Assembly: GCA_023101725.1 (NCBI GenBank)
Contig: JALJCO010007872.1
Coordinates: forward strand, 1 to 64,000
Origin: Atherinomorus stipes
Lineage: Eukaryota > Chordata > Actinopteri > Atheriniformes > Atherinidae
Length of the DNA: 64,000 nucleotides
Direction of reading: 5' to 3'
The notes under the pieces are model-generated. The model worked only from the letters and a program-made list of their open reading frames with translations. It was not told the DNA's origin and did no database searches. Positions 42,201 to 52,689 of the stretch are shown here, in pieces (within the stretch, counting starts at the first letter, position 1; every line of letters begins with the position of its first letter). A program made the position numbers and the translations under genes.

Positions 42201-45200
42201 TTCCTCAGGCTGAGGCCAGTGCTTCTGTTCGTATGAGCTTGCTTTTTATACTCCCTGATTGGGTAGTTAGCTCCTCCTTATCATGTATGTCTTTGTTTAC
42301 TCTTTATTGAGTTTATTTATTCATGTAGATCTGTTGTCCACTCTTCATTGAGTTTATTTATTCATGTATCCCCCATTAAATTTGTCTTTCATTTCTCTTC
42401 GTTGAGTTCTGTCGTTTGTCCTTTTCTCCGTAATTTATGAGTTTCATTCCTTCATGTTATATTTAAAATTACATCAACCTCCCGGTGTCCTTAGGTTTAG
42501 GAGTAAAACCCTTTGGGTTAGGTTGTAAATTGGTCTCATATTGGACTCAGTGACCAGAATGCCCAGCAATAAACCAGCCCACCCCAGGACCCTCAGCGCA
42601 GTCCAGGATCTGGCCGGGTTAGAAGATCAAAGGTTTGTCCCCCACCACCGTGAAGCAGTGGAGGAAAATGCACGCTCCATGCAACTGGCTTCGGACCCCG
42701 GGACAGGCCAGCCACCGCCAGGAATGCTCCAGTCGAGAAATGGCCAACTGATGTATTGGGTTGATATACCCCTCAGTGGGCCAGAAAAATTGGGCTCTCT
42801 CGTCCCTAAAACATGTGGATATGAAACTCCAGACCGAATTGGCTTCAATGCACTGGCCTCGTAGCTACGTTTCGGATCATATTGTCCTTCCTCAGGCTGA
42901 GGCCAGTGCTTCTGTTCGTATGAGCTTGCTTTTTATACTCCCTGATTGGGTAGTTAGCTCCTCCTTATCATGTATGTCTTTGTTTACTCTTTATTGAGTT
43001 TATTTATTCATGTAGATCTGTTGTCCACTCTTCATTGAGTTTATTTATTCATGTATCCCCCATTAAATTTGTCTTTCATTTCTCTTCGTTGAGTTCTGTC
43101 GTTTGTCCTTTTCTCCGTAATTTATGAGTTTCATTCCTTCATGTTATATTTAAAATTACATCAACCTCCCGGTGTCCTTAGGTTTAGGAGTAAAACCCTT
43201 TGGGTTAGGTTGTAAATTGGTCTCATATTGGACTCAGTGACCAGAATGCCCAGCAATAAACCAGCCCACCCCAGGACCCTCAGCGCAGTCCAGGATCTGG
43301 CCGGGTTAGAAGATCAAAGGTTTGTCCCCCACCACCGTGAAGCAGTGGAGGAAAATGCACGCTCCATGCAACTGGCTTCGGACCCCGGGACAGGCCAGCC
43401 ACCGCCAGGAATGCTCCAGTCGAGAAATGGCCAACTGATGTATTGGGTTGATATACCCCTCAGTGGGCCAGAAAAATTGGGCTCTCTCGTCCCTAAAACA
43501 TGTGGATATGAAACTCCAGACCGAATTGGCTTCAATGCACTGGCCTCGTAGCTACGTTTCGGATCATATTGTCCTTCCTCAGGCTGAGGCCAGTGCTTCT
43601 GTTCGTATGAGCTTGCTTTTTATACTCCCTGATTGGGTAGTTAGCTCCTCCTTATCATGTATGTCTTTGTTTACTCTTTATTGAGTTTATTTATTCATGT
43701 AGATCTGTTGTCCACTCTTCATTGAGTTTATTTATTCATGTATCCCCCATTAAATTTGTCTTTCATTTCTCTTCGTTGAGTTCTGTCGTTTGTCCTTTTC
43801 TCCGTAATTTATGAGTTTCATTCCTTCATGTTATATTTAAAATTACATCAACCTCCCGGTGTCCTTAGGTTTAGGAGTAAAACCCTTTGGGTTAGGTTGT
43901 AAATTGGTCTCATATTGGACTCAGTGACCAGAATGCCCAGCAATAAACCAGCCCACCCCAGGACCCTCAGCGCAGTCCAGGATCTGGCCGGGTTAGAAGA
44001 TCAAAGGTTTGTCCCCCACCACCGTGAAGCAGTGGAGGAAAATGCACGCTCCATGCAACTGGCTTCGGACCCCGGGACAGGCCAGCCACCGCCAGGAATG
44101 CTCCAGTCGAGAAATGGCCAACTGATGTATTGGGTTGATATACCCCTCAGTGGGCCAGAAAAATTGGGCTCTCTCGTCCCTAAAACATGTGGATATGAAA
44201 CTCCAGACCGAATTGGCTTCAATGCACTGGCCTCGTAGCTACGTTTCGGATCATATTGTCCTTCCTCAGGCTGAGGCCAGTGCTTCTGTTCGTATGAGCT
44301 TGCTTTTTATACTCCCTGATTGGGTAGTTAGCTCCTCCTTATCATGTATGTCTTTGTTTACTCTTTATTGAGTTTATTTATTCATGTAGATCTGTTGTCC
44401 ACTCTTCATTGAGTTTATTTATTCATGTATCCCCCATTAAATTTGTCTTTCATTTCTCTTCGTTGAGTTCTGTCGTTTGTCCTTTTCTCCGTAATTTATG
44501 AGTTTCATTCCTTCATGTTATATTTAAAATTACATCAACCTCCCGGTGTCCTTAGGTTTAGGAGTAAAACCCTTTGGGTTAGGTTGTAAATTGGTCTCAT
44601 ATTGGACTCAGTGACCAGAATGCCCAGCAATAAACCAGCCCACCCCAGGACCCTCAGCGCAGTCCAGGATCTGGCCGGGTTAGAAGATCAAAGGTTTGTC
44701 CCCCACCACCGTGAAGCAGTGGAGGAAAATGCACGCTCCATGCAACTGGCTTCGGACCCCGGGACAGGCCAGCCACCGCCAGGAATGCTCCAGTCGAGAA
44801 ATGGCCAACTGATGTATTGGGTTGATATACCCCTCAGTGGGCCAGAAAAATTGGGCTCTCTCGTCCCTAAAACATGTGGATATGAAACTCCAGACCGAAT
44901 TGGCTTCAATGCACTGGCCTCGTAGCTACGTTTCGGATCATATTGTCCTTCCTCAGGCTGAGGCCAGTGCTTCTGTTCGTATGAGCTTGCTTTTTATACT
45001 CCCTGATTGGGTAGTTAGCTCCTCCTTATCATGTATGTCTTTGTTTACTCTTTATTGAGTTTATTTATTCATGTAGATCTGTTGTCCACTCTTCATTGAG
45101 TTTATTTATTCATGTATCCCCATTAAATTTGTCTTTCATTTCTCTTCGTTGAGTTCTGTCGTTTGTCCTTTTCTCCGTAATTTATGAGTTTCATTCCTTC

Positions 45201-45364
45201 ATGTTATATTTAAAATTACATCAACCTCCCGGTGTCCTTAGGTTTAGGAGTAAAACCCTTTGGGTTAGGTTGTAAATTGGTCTCATATTGGACTCAGTGA
45301 CCAGAATGCCCAGCAATAAACCAGCCCACCCCAGGACCCTCAGCGCAGTCCAGGATCTGGCCGG

Positions 45365-48341
45365 GTTAGAAGATCAAAGGTTTGTCCCCCACCACCGTGA
45401 AGCAGTGGAGGAAAATGCACGCTCCATGCAACTGGCTTCGGACCCCGGGACAGGCCAGCCACCGCCAGGAATGCTCCAGTCGAGAAATGGCCAACTGATG
45501 TATTGGGTTGATATACCCCTCAGTGGGCCAGAAAAATTGGGCTCTCTCGTCCCTAAAACATGTGGATATGAAACTCCAGACCGAATTGGCTTCAATGCAC
45601 TGGCCTCGTAGCTACGTTTCGGATCATATTGTCCTTCCTCAGGCTGAGGCCAGTGCTTCTGTTCGTATGAGCTTGCTTTTTATACTCCCTGATTGGGTAG
45701 TTAGCTCCTCCTTATCATACATGTCTTTGTTTACTCTTTATTGAGTTTATTTATTCATGTAGATCTGTTGTCCACTCTTCATTGAGTTTATTTATTCATG
45801 TATCCCCCATTAAATTTGTCTTTCATTTCTCTTCGTTGAGTTCTGTCGTTTGTCCTTTTCTCCGTAATTTATGAGTTTCATTCCTTCATGTTATATTTAA
45901 AATTACATCAACCTCCCGGTGTCCTTAGGTTTAGGAGTAAAACCCTTTGGGTTAGGTTGTAAACTGGTCTCATATTGGACTCGGTGACCAGAATGCCCAG
46001 CAATAAACCAGCCCACCCCAGGGCCCTCAGCGCAGTCCAGGATCTGGCCGGGTTAGAAGATCAAAGGTTTGTCCCCCACCACCGTGAAGCAGTGGAGGAA
46101 AATGCACGCTCCATGCAACTGGCTTCGGACCCCGGGACAGGCCAGCCACCGCCAGGAATGCTCCAGTCGAGAAATGGCCCACTGATGTATTGGGTTGATA
46201 TACCCCTCAGTGGGCCAGAAAAATTGGGCTCTCTCGTCCCTCAAACATGTGGATATGAAACTCCAGACCGAATTGGCTTCAATGCACTGGCCTCGTAGCT
46301 ACGTTTCGGATCATATTGTCCTTCCTCAGGCTGAGGCCAGTGCTTCTGTTCGTATGAGCTTGCTTTTTATACTCCCTGATTGGGTAGTTAGCTCCTCCTT
46401 ATCATGTATGTCTTTGTTTACTCTTTATTGAGTTTATTTATTCATGTAGATCTGTTGTCCACTCTTCATTGAGTTTATTTATTCATGTATCCCCCATTAA
46501 ATTTGTCTTTCATTTCTCTTCGTTGAGTTCTGTCGTTTGTCCTTTTCTCCGTAATTTATGAGTTTCATTCCTTCATGTTATATTTAAAATTACATCAACC
46601 TCCCGGTGTCCTTAGGTTTAGGAGTAAAACCCTTTGGGTTAGGTTGTAAATTGGTCTCATATTGGACTCAGTGACCAGAATGCCCAGCAATAAACCAGCC
46701 CACCCCAGGACCCTCAGCGCAGTCCAGGATCTGGCCGGGTTAGAAGATCAAAGGTTTGTCCCCCACCACCGTGAAGCAGTGGAGGAAAATGCACGCTCCA
46801 TGCAACTGGCTTCGGACCCCGGGACAGGCCAGCCACCGCCAGGAATGCTCCAGTCGAGAAATGGCCAACTGATGTAGTGGGTTGATATACCCCTCAGTGG
46901 GCCAGAAAAATGTGGGCTCTCCGTCCCTAAAACATGTGGATATGAAACTCAGACCGAAGTGGCTTCAATGCACTGGCCTCGTAGCTACGTTCGGATCATA
47001 TTGTCCTTCCTCAGGCTGAGGCCAGTGCTTCTGTTCGTATGAGCTTGCTTTTTATACTCCCTGATTGGGTAGTTAGCTCCTCCTTATCATACATGTCTTT
47101 GTTTACTCTTTATTGAGTTTATTTATTCATGTAGATTTGTTGTTTACTCTTTATTGAGTTTCTTTATTCATGTATCCCCCATTAAATTTGTCTTTCATTT
47201 CTCTTCGTTGAGTTCTGTCGTTTGTCCTTTTCTCCGTAATTTATGAGTTTCATTCCTTCATGTTGTATTTAAAATTACATCAACCTCCCGGTGTCCTTAG
47301 GTTTAGGATTAAAACCCTTTGGGTTAGGTTGTAAACTGGTCTCATATTGGACTCGGTGACCAGAATGCCCAGCAATAAACCAGCCCACCCCAGGGCCCTC
47401 AGCGCAGTCCAGGATCTGGCCGGGTTAGAAGATCAAAGGTTTGTCCCCCACCACCGTGAAGCAGTGGAGGAAAATGCACGCTCCATGCAACTGGCTTCGG
47501 ACCCCGGGACAGGCCAGCCACCGCCAGGAATGCTCCAGTCGAGAAATGGCCCACTGATGTATTGGGTTGATATACCCCTCAGTGTGCCAGAAAAATTGGG
47601 CTCTCTCGTCCCTCAAACATGTGGATATGAAACTCCAGACCGAATTGGCTTCAATGCACTGGCCTCGTAGCTACGTTTCGGATCATATTGTCCTTCCTCA
47701 GGCTGAGGCCAGTGCTTCTGTTCGTATGAGCTTGCTTTTTATACTCCCTGATTGGGTAGTTAGCTCCTCCTTATCATACATGTCTTTGTTTACTCTTTAT
47801 TGAGTTTATTTATTCATGTAGATTTGTTGTTTACTCTTTATTGAGTTTCTTTATTCATGTATCCCCCATTAAATTTGTCTTTCATTTCTCTTCGTTGAGT
47901 TCTGTCGTTTGTCCTTTTCTCCGTAATTTATGAGTTTCATTCCTTCATGTTGTATTTAAAATTACATCAACCTCCCGGTGTCCTTAGGTTTAGGATTAAA
48001 ACCCTTTGGGTTAGGTTGTAAACTGGTCTCATATTGGACTCGGTGACCAGAATGCCCAGCAATAAACCAGCCCACCCCAGGACCCTCAGCGCAGTCCAGG
48101 ATCTGGCCGGGTTAGAAGATCAAAGGTTTGTCCCCCACCACCGTGAAGCAGTGGAGGAAAATGCACGCTCCGGCAACTGGTTTGGACCCCCGGACAGGCC
48201 AGCCACCGCCAGGAATGCTCCAGTCGAGAAATGGCCAACTGATGTATTGGGTTGATATACCCCCAGTGGGCCAGAAAAATTGGGCTCTCTCGTCCCTAAA
48301 ACATGTGGATATGAAACTCCAGACCGAATTGGCTTCAATGC
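45365..48341 (+). repeat. Right edge of the satellite: mixed variant units and a truncated last unit
   Basis: These four units and a 231-bp partial unit carry linked variants absent from the core: ATCATACATG (45715, 47088, 47770), ACTCGGTGACC (45979, 47351, 48038), AGGGCCCTC (46020, 47392), GGCCCACTGA (46177, 47549), CCTCAAACATG (46239, 47611) and a changed AT-rich sub-repeat at 47130-47165 and 47818-47850. Stretches of core type lie between them. The last unit stops at 48341, where Tc1 sequence begins. Confidence 0.85.
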
Positions 48342-49210
48342 CAAACATGTTGTGTCTTATGACATCTGCAGAGTTCAGTTCTGGTCTCATCTGACCAGAC
48401 TATGTTTTCCAGAACGTCATGGGTTTGTCCAGATGTTGTGTTGCAAACTTCAAACCAGCATCAACCTGCTTCTTCGTTCAGATGCACGTCTTGCTGTGCG
48501 TGCATGAAGGCCATGGCGGTTGAGTGCATTCCTTCTTGTTTTCTCTGAAACAACTGTAGCTGCTGGTTCCAGGTCTTTCTGAAGCTCTCCAAGGAGGTCC
48601 TGGGCTGTTGGAAAGCTTTCTGATGATTGTTCTGACTCCTCTGTCTGAAATCTTTGTGAGGAGCACCTGGCCGTGGCCGCTTTATGAGCACTGCTTGTTC
48701 TTTCCACTTCCAAGGATGATGGTCCCAATGGTGCTCACTGGAACTTTCACAAGTTTACAAATGCACCTGGAACCAATGCCTTCAGTGTGTTTGCAATAAT
48801 AAGGCTGCGTAGGTCTTTAGACAGCTCTTTGCTTTTACCCATCATGCAATGCTTCTTGTCTGACACCTTGGTGATGAGAAACCTTTTTAAAGGCATCAAT
48901 CAGGACTAAAGCAGCTGATATTACTTTGCTCTGATAGGGGACAGGATTACTTTCTAAATACTGACAGACTCCAGCTGCTTTCTTGCCTTCAGATCTTTTT
49001 GTCCTCCATTTCGTCATGTGTTCAATAATTATTCCCTGTTTCACTATATCACACATAACTTCATTTATGGACATAAATGTTAGGATTTCTTTGTATGTGT
49101 GCATTATTGGGGTTGTTACAGATATCTGGAGAAACTTTAACGTCAATATCTCTATTAGAAATATATTTTCTGAGGAAAATGTTGATGTATTCAATACTTT
49201 TTTTCCCCTT
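48342..49210 (-). mobile_element. Truncated Tc1-like DNA transposon
   Basis: Read on the minus strand, this runs from a terminal repeat of the fish Tc1 type (AGTATTGAATACATC close to the end near 49210) through a leader region into a decayed transposase gene. It stops at 48342, where satellite begins. A TA dinucleotide at 49211-49212 directly outside the terminus fits the TA target preference of Tc1/mariner elements. The second half of the transposase and the other terminal repeat are missing, so the element cannot move. The element boundary at 49210 is by recognition of the family end, not by alignment. Confidence 0.8.
48343..48842 (-). pseudogene. Tc1-like transposase fragment, N-terminal half, broken
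   Basis: The start is the ATG at 48842-48840 on the minus strand, giving MGKSKELSKDLR, the usual opening of fish Tc1 transposases. Family features follow in different frames: the second helix-turn-helix region with VPVSTIGTII, RPRPGAPHK and ISDRGVRTIIRKL, then LNRHGLHA, and finally the catalytic block VWSDETRTEL near 48375-48404, which carries the second aspartate of the DDE triad. The matches switch frame several times and stops occur, the first about 38 codons in. About 165 of some 340 codons remain, and the rest is lost at the satellite junction. In life it would bind the terminal repeats and cut the DNA; this copy is dead. Confidence 0.85.
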
Positions 49211-49212
49211 TA

Positions 49213-49640
49213 GATACTGTTGGCGGTGTTTAACTAACTTCTGCTTGAGACTTCTTGTATGGATTGGATGTATGGTGGCGGCCTTATCGGCCATTGTAAC
49301 TGCAGTTAGGTATTCTTGAAAAGTATTGGCACCCACAGTCATATTCATACCCTCCAATTAAAGAAGGAAAAAAAACAGATGTCAGTAAAATAAGTTGAAA
49401 CTGACAAAAGTAATAATAAATAAAAGAACTATGAAAATCATGACATTGGTTTTGAATTGTGGTTTGAAAGACATATTAAACACACACAAAAAATAAAACA
49501 AGTGAACAAGCATGATGGGGCTCTGAGGATAAAATGTTGTTGAGCAACATTTCGAGCCAATCACTGCAATCAGGTGTTTCTGTAACGTCCAATCAAACGT
49601 CTGCACCTGTTCACAGGTATGTTGGTCCATGTTCATGGAA
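49213..49640. other. Unassigned, transposon-like sequence beside the Tc1 fragment
   Basis: The segment lies just outside the Tc1 terminus. The piece TATTGGCACCCACAGTCATA (49325-49344) resembles the tail of other fish Tc1/mariner elements, and the part to 49640 (near TGTTCACAGGTATGTTGGTC) looks like more of the same kind of repeat. A minus-strand open frame starts at 49357 with MEGMNMTVGANTF, then reads on into the Tc1 fragment, so it is not one gene. It contains MADKAATIHPIHTR in the part outside Tc1, which I do not recognise. Confidence 0.35.
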
Positions 49641-49918
49641 AAGGTAGGCTACTCTGATTTGTCTGGAACAGCTTTATTGTTTATTTTATTTTAATTTATT
49701 TCCAACGGAATTGAAAAGCAATATTTATTTCACTGAATTATAATTTTGTACATTTTTATTTATTATTAGTTTCTTTAGTTTCTTATTATTTGAATTACTA
49801 TTGTTGATTTAGCAATTTCTTTAATTTGAGTGTATGAATTATAATGAAATTTAAAAAAAAAGCTACCAGAAACTCCTCGTGCCGTATCGACAGGAAAAAT
49901 GTTGGTATCGGCCATCCC
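49641..49918. other. AT-rich spacer with a short MITE relic
   Basis: The stretch is AT-rich, with a run of nine A at 49853-49861 and no coding signal. At 49906-49919 the words GGTATCGGCCATCCC resemble the ends of the ATCGGCC-type element found in intron 1, so this is probably a short relic of the same family. The CpG-rich mri1 promoter begins straight after it. Confidence 0.45.
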
Positions 49919-50640
49919 TAGAGGGGCAGCGCGCGAGCCTGTGGGCGTGGCCACCGCGCGGAGGGCTTCCTGCTCGGCTGAACACGTGGTTCCGCGTCCG
50001 CCTTCCTGCTCGTCTGTCAGTGTGTGAAGGTTTCCAGCCTTCCTTCACTCTTCTCCCTTTCATCCTCCCGTACAGCGCGCGCAGACCTTCTCCTGCTTCT
50101 CCATTCTTCTTCTCTTTTTTTTTACTCCGTCCCCTCCTGCGCCTCCCCTCCTCTTCCTCCTCCTCCTCCTCTTCCTCCCGTCTTTGCGACGCCTCCAGGA
50201 CGACCAGCAGCCAGGCCGCGGTTAAACGTGTTCGCGTGTGTGAAAGAAAGTGAGTGTCAGACAGTGTTTGAGCGCGTGCGTGTGTGCGCACCCCCCTCCG
50301 CCACCGGTCTCTCCCCTCCCCTCCCCCCACCACGGCCACCATGACGCTGGAAGCGATCCGCTACCGGACCGGCTCTTTGCAGATCCTCAACCAGCTGCTG
50401 CTGCCGCACCAGACCGTGTACGATGACGTCCGCTCCGTGCACGACGCGTACGAGGCCATCAAGTCCATGAAGGTAAGGGGTGGGGGGGGCGGTCCACCCC
50501 GCGCGCCCGCCTGCATGTGCATCCATCCCCGCGTCATGCGTGTTTTCTATCCGCTCTTTTGTGCATCCGTCGCGTGCCGCGCTCCCCCCGCTGTCGGCCT
50601 CAGACTGTATTTTTGTTTTGGATGCACCTGCATCAACCTT
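49919..50640 (+). promoter_or_regulatory. CpG-rich promoter and 5'UTR of mri1
   Basis: GC and CpG content rise sharply at 49919 and fall again after about 50640, in contrast to the AT-rich flanks. A GC/CACCC-type box, GTGGGCGTGGCC, lies at 49941-49952. There is no clear TATA box. A pyrimidine tract of CTCC/TCC repeats spans about 50138-50180. The start codon at 50341 sits in a strong Kozak context (GGCCACCATGA). This is the layout of a housekeeping CpG-island promoter. The transcription start is not determined. Confidence 0.6.
50341..50472 (+). CDS. mri1 exon 1: methylthioribose-1-phosphate isomerase, residues 1-44
   Basis: The 44 codons read [14 protein letters not shown], then [15 protein letters not shown], and end AYEAIKSMK. 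They closely follow the start of vertebrate MRI1 as I know it ([28 protein letters not shown] in human). The enzyme turns 5-methylthioribose-1-phosphate into methylthioribulose-1-phosphate in cytosolic methionine salvage. The start is chosen for its Kozak context and for agreement with the family start. The exon ends in phase 0 at the donor AAG|GTAAGG (50473). No frameshift or stop is present. The next exon is at 53606. This exon is about one eighth of the full protein (about 370 residues). Confidence 0.9.
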
Positions 50641-51119
50641 CCCACGGCCATCTGACCACCCCCACCCCCCCCATCCTTTATTTATAGTTTCATGTGCGAT
50701 AAAGCTGGTATCTGCAGAGCCACTCGTGGCCCCCCCCCCCCCCCCCCCCCGTCTTTCTCTGGGAGAGATTATTGATGAATTATTAATGACCTTTGCCAGG
50801 GTTTTTGTTCGCGATTTGGTCTCGTGCTGCACTCAGTGACACCTCCAGCTCGTGTATACCTGAATCCCTCATGTGCAGAGGTGCTCAGATGGACACGGAA
50901 TGATTAAGTTCCGGAATAAATTGAGATATTTTCTGTTTTTAAAGCAGATTTTTTACTCTCTTTGCAGTTCTGTGTGTTCATCGCTGCTAGTTTGGATTAT
51001 TTTTGCATGTGTAGTGAAGGAATGTGCCACAAAGAGGAGCTGATGTCACGGTGGCAGCGAAATGACTTCACAGATTATTTCCTTCCAATGACTCACAAAT
51101 ATGTGCTGGAAAGAAACAG
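50473..51119 (+). other. mri1 intron 1, 5' part, with a 21-base poly-C run
   Basis: Non-coding intron sequence. It includes a GGGGTGGGGGGGGCGG run just after the donor (50476-50491) and an uninterrupted run of 21 C at 50730-50750. Open frames here on both strands follow from GC richness and have no family match that I can see. From 50760 to 51119 I see no recognisable feature. Confidence 0.7.
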
Positions 51120-52680
51120 TGATGTTCAATTTTGGCTTTTCTACTGATATACAATAAACCGATATTGTCTAACTCTTAATTTACAATATCAACCGATACT
51201 GATCTCTGCAGACAACTGTGAGGTTGTATCATATTTTAAGAGATAATATATTCTGCTCAGAAAGTGGAAATATCAGCCCAAAAATACCCGATACCTATAT
51301 TTTCTGATCACATTTTAACGTCGATATTAGACAATAATATTGGCAAGCCAATGATATTGAACATCTGTAATTATTATCATCATCCTGATTAGGGGTGTTT
51401 GATGTTGGCTTTTTTTGTATTTTTTACAGATATCGAGTATACCGATATTGTCCAATTCTTAATTTTCGATAATTAACCGATACTGATCTCTGCAGACAAC
51501 TGTGAGGTTGTTTTTCTCATATTCTGACAGATAATATATTCTGCTCCAAGAAAGTGGAAATATCCGTCCAAAAATACCCGATACCTATATTTTCTGATAT
51601 CACATTTTTAATGTCAATATCAGACGATAACATTGGTAGGCCAATAATATCAGACATCTCTAAATATCATCATCATCATCATTATTAGGGATGTTTGATA
51701 TTGACTTTTTTTTACAGGTATCCAATATACAGATATTGTCCTACTCTTAATTTCCGATACCAACCGATACCGATCTCTGCAGACAACTGTGAGGTTGTAT
51801 CCCATATTTTTAGAGATACAACTATATTCTGCTCCAGGAAAGTAATAATATTGGTCCAAAAAAAACAGAAACCTATGTTTTCTGATATCATATTTTAATG
51901 TCGATATCAGACGATAACATCAGTAGGCCAGCGATATCAGACGATAACTAATTATCATCATTGTCATCATCATGATTAGGGATGTTTGATATTGGCTTTT
52001 CTTTTTTACAGATATCCAATATACCAATATTGTCCAACTCTTAGTTTTCGATATCAACCGATACTGATCTCTGCAGATAACTGTGAGGTTGTATCTCTCA
52101 TATTCTGAGAGATACAACTATATTCTGCTCAAGACAGTAAAAATATCGGCCGAAAAACCCCAATACCTATATTTTCTGATATCACATTTTAATGCCCTTA
52201 TCAGACGATAATATCAGACATCTCTAATTATCATCATCACCATCATCATTATTAGGGATGTTTGATATTGATTGGTATTAGATACTACCATATATCAGGT
52301 ATTAGATACTAGCGTATATCAGATACTAGCAGGTATCAGATACTACCATATATCAGATACTAGCAGGTATCAGATACTACCATATATCAGATACTAGCAG
52401 ACATATTATCAGCAGCTTCAAAGCAAGTCAGTCTGTAGCAGCAGCAGCTGCACCGTGTCACATGACTCTGAAAGGAATGCTGGGAAATGAAGTTCTTCCA
52501 GGATAACAGGGACTTTTAGACATGCTGGACCAACGCTGATGGAACAAGATCTCATGACATTTTGTTGATTAAAATATCGGCCCCCCCCAAAAATTGGATA
52601 CCTAAATTTTCCAACATAATAGTAATACCAATATCGGCTGATAATATTGATCGGTAGGTGATATAGGAAATCTCTCACGA
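51120..52680. repeat. Tandem array of MITE-derived units, about 290 bp each
   Basis: Units start with TTAGGGATGTTTGATATTGG-type ends at 51389, 51685, 51976 and 52252 (spacing 296, 291, 276), after a degraded first unit from about 51120. Several end with ATCAGACATCTCTAA, roughly the inverted form of the start, so each unit has terminal inverted repeats. All share a central block with CAACCGATACTGATCTCTGC and ACAACTGTGAGGTTG. ATC/CAT triplet runs join the units. The last unit has an internal expansion of CAGATACTA-type repeats (52276-52400) and a further insertion. This is a non-autonomous DNA transposon amplified in tandem; I do not assign a family. Confidence 0.7.
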
Positions 52681-52689
52681 ATACTCATG

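Larger units (their letters stand above)
3460..45364 (+). repeat. Homogenised satellite core, 61 units
   Basis: The span equals 61 units of 687 bp. By eye, neighbouring units are identical over hundreds of bases. Differences are rare and mostly one base in a homopolymer: T-run losses near 4461 and 22322, C losses near 10352 and 24780, C gains near 5073, 12256, 35026 and 42084, an A loss near 31638, and C loss near 45120. Substitutions cluster at one spot in the unit (11924-11926 and 40776-40779). Such uniformity is expected from recent unequal exchange or gene conversion, or from assembly consensus smoothing. Confidence 0.9.
1..48341 (+). repeat. 687-bp satellite DNA array, about 70 tandem copies
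   Basis: The same 687-bp unit repeats head to tail, all in one orientation, from the first base to 48341. Using the motif GTTAGAAGATC as the unit start, units begin at 1, 3460, 5522, 6209, 45365 and 48111, with spacing of 687 apart from rare one-base changes. The window starts inside the array, so its left end is not seen. Each unit has one BglII site (AGATCT) and one SmaI site (CCCGGG). No continuous reading frame crosses units, although 687 is divisible by three. The sequence matches no transposon, rRNA or tRNA that I recognise. Length, homogeneity and orientation fit a centromeric, pericentromeric or subtelomeric satellite; which of these cannot be told from sequence alone. Confidence 0.97.

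Noticed and set aside
1..48341. CRISPR-like or bacterial repeat array
   Set aside because: The repeats are 687 bp long with no unique spacers, and the flanking DNA is clearly eukaryotic.
48835..49194. A 119-codon minus-strand frame upstream of the transposase fragment
   Set aside because: It covers the non-coding leader and terminal repeat of the Tc1 element; the family has no gene there.
49863..50832. Long antisense frames (159 and 191 codons) across the CpG island
   Set aside because: GC-rich, low-complexity translation rich in R, E and G, overlapping the promoter and first exon of mri1. No start context or domain supports them.
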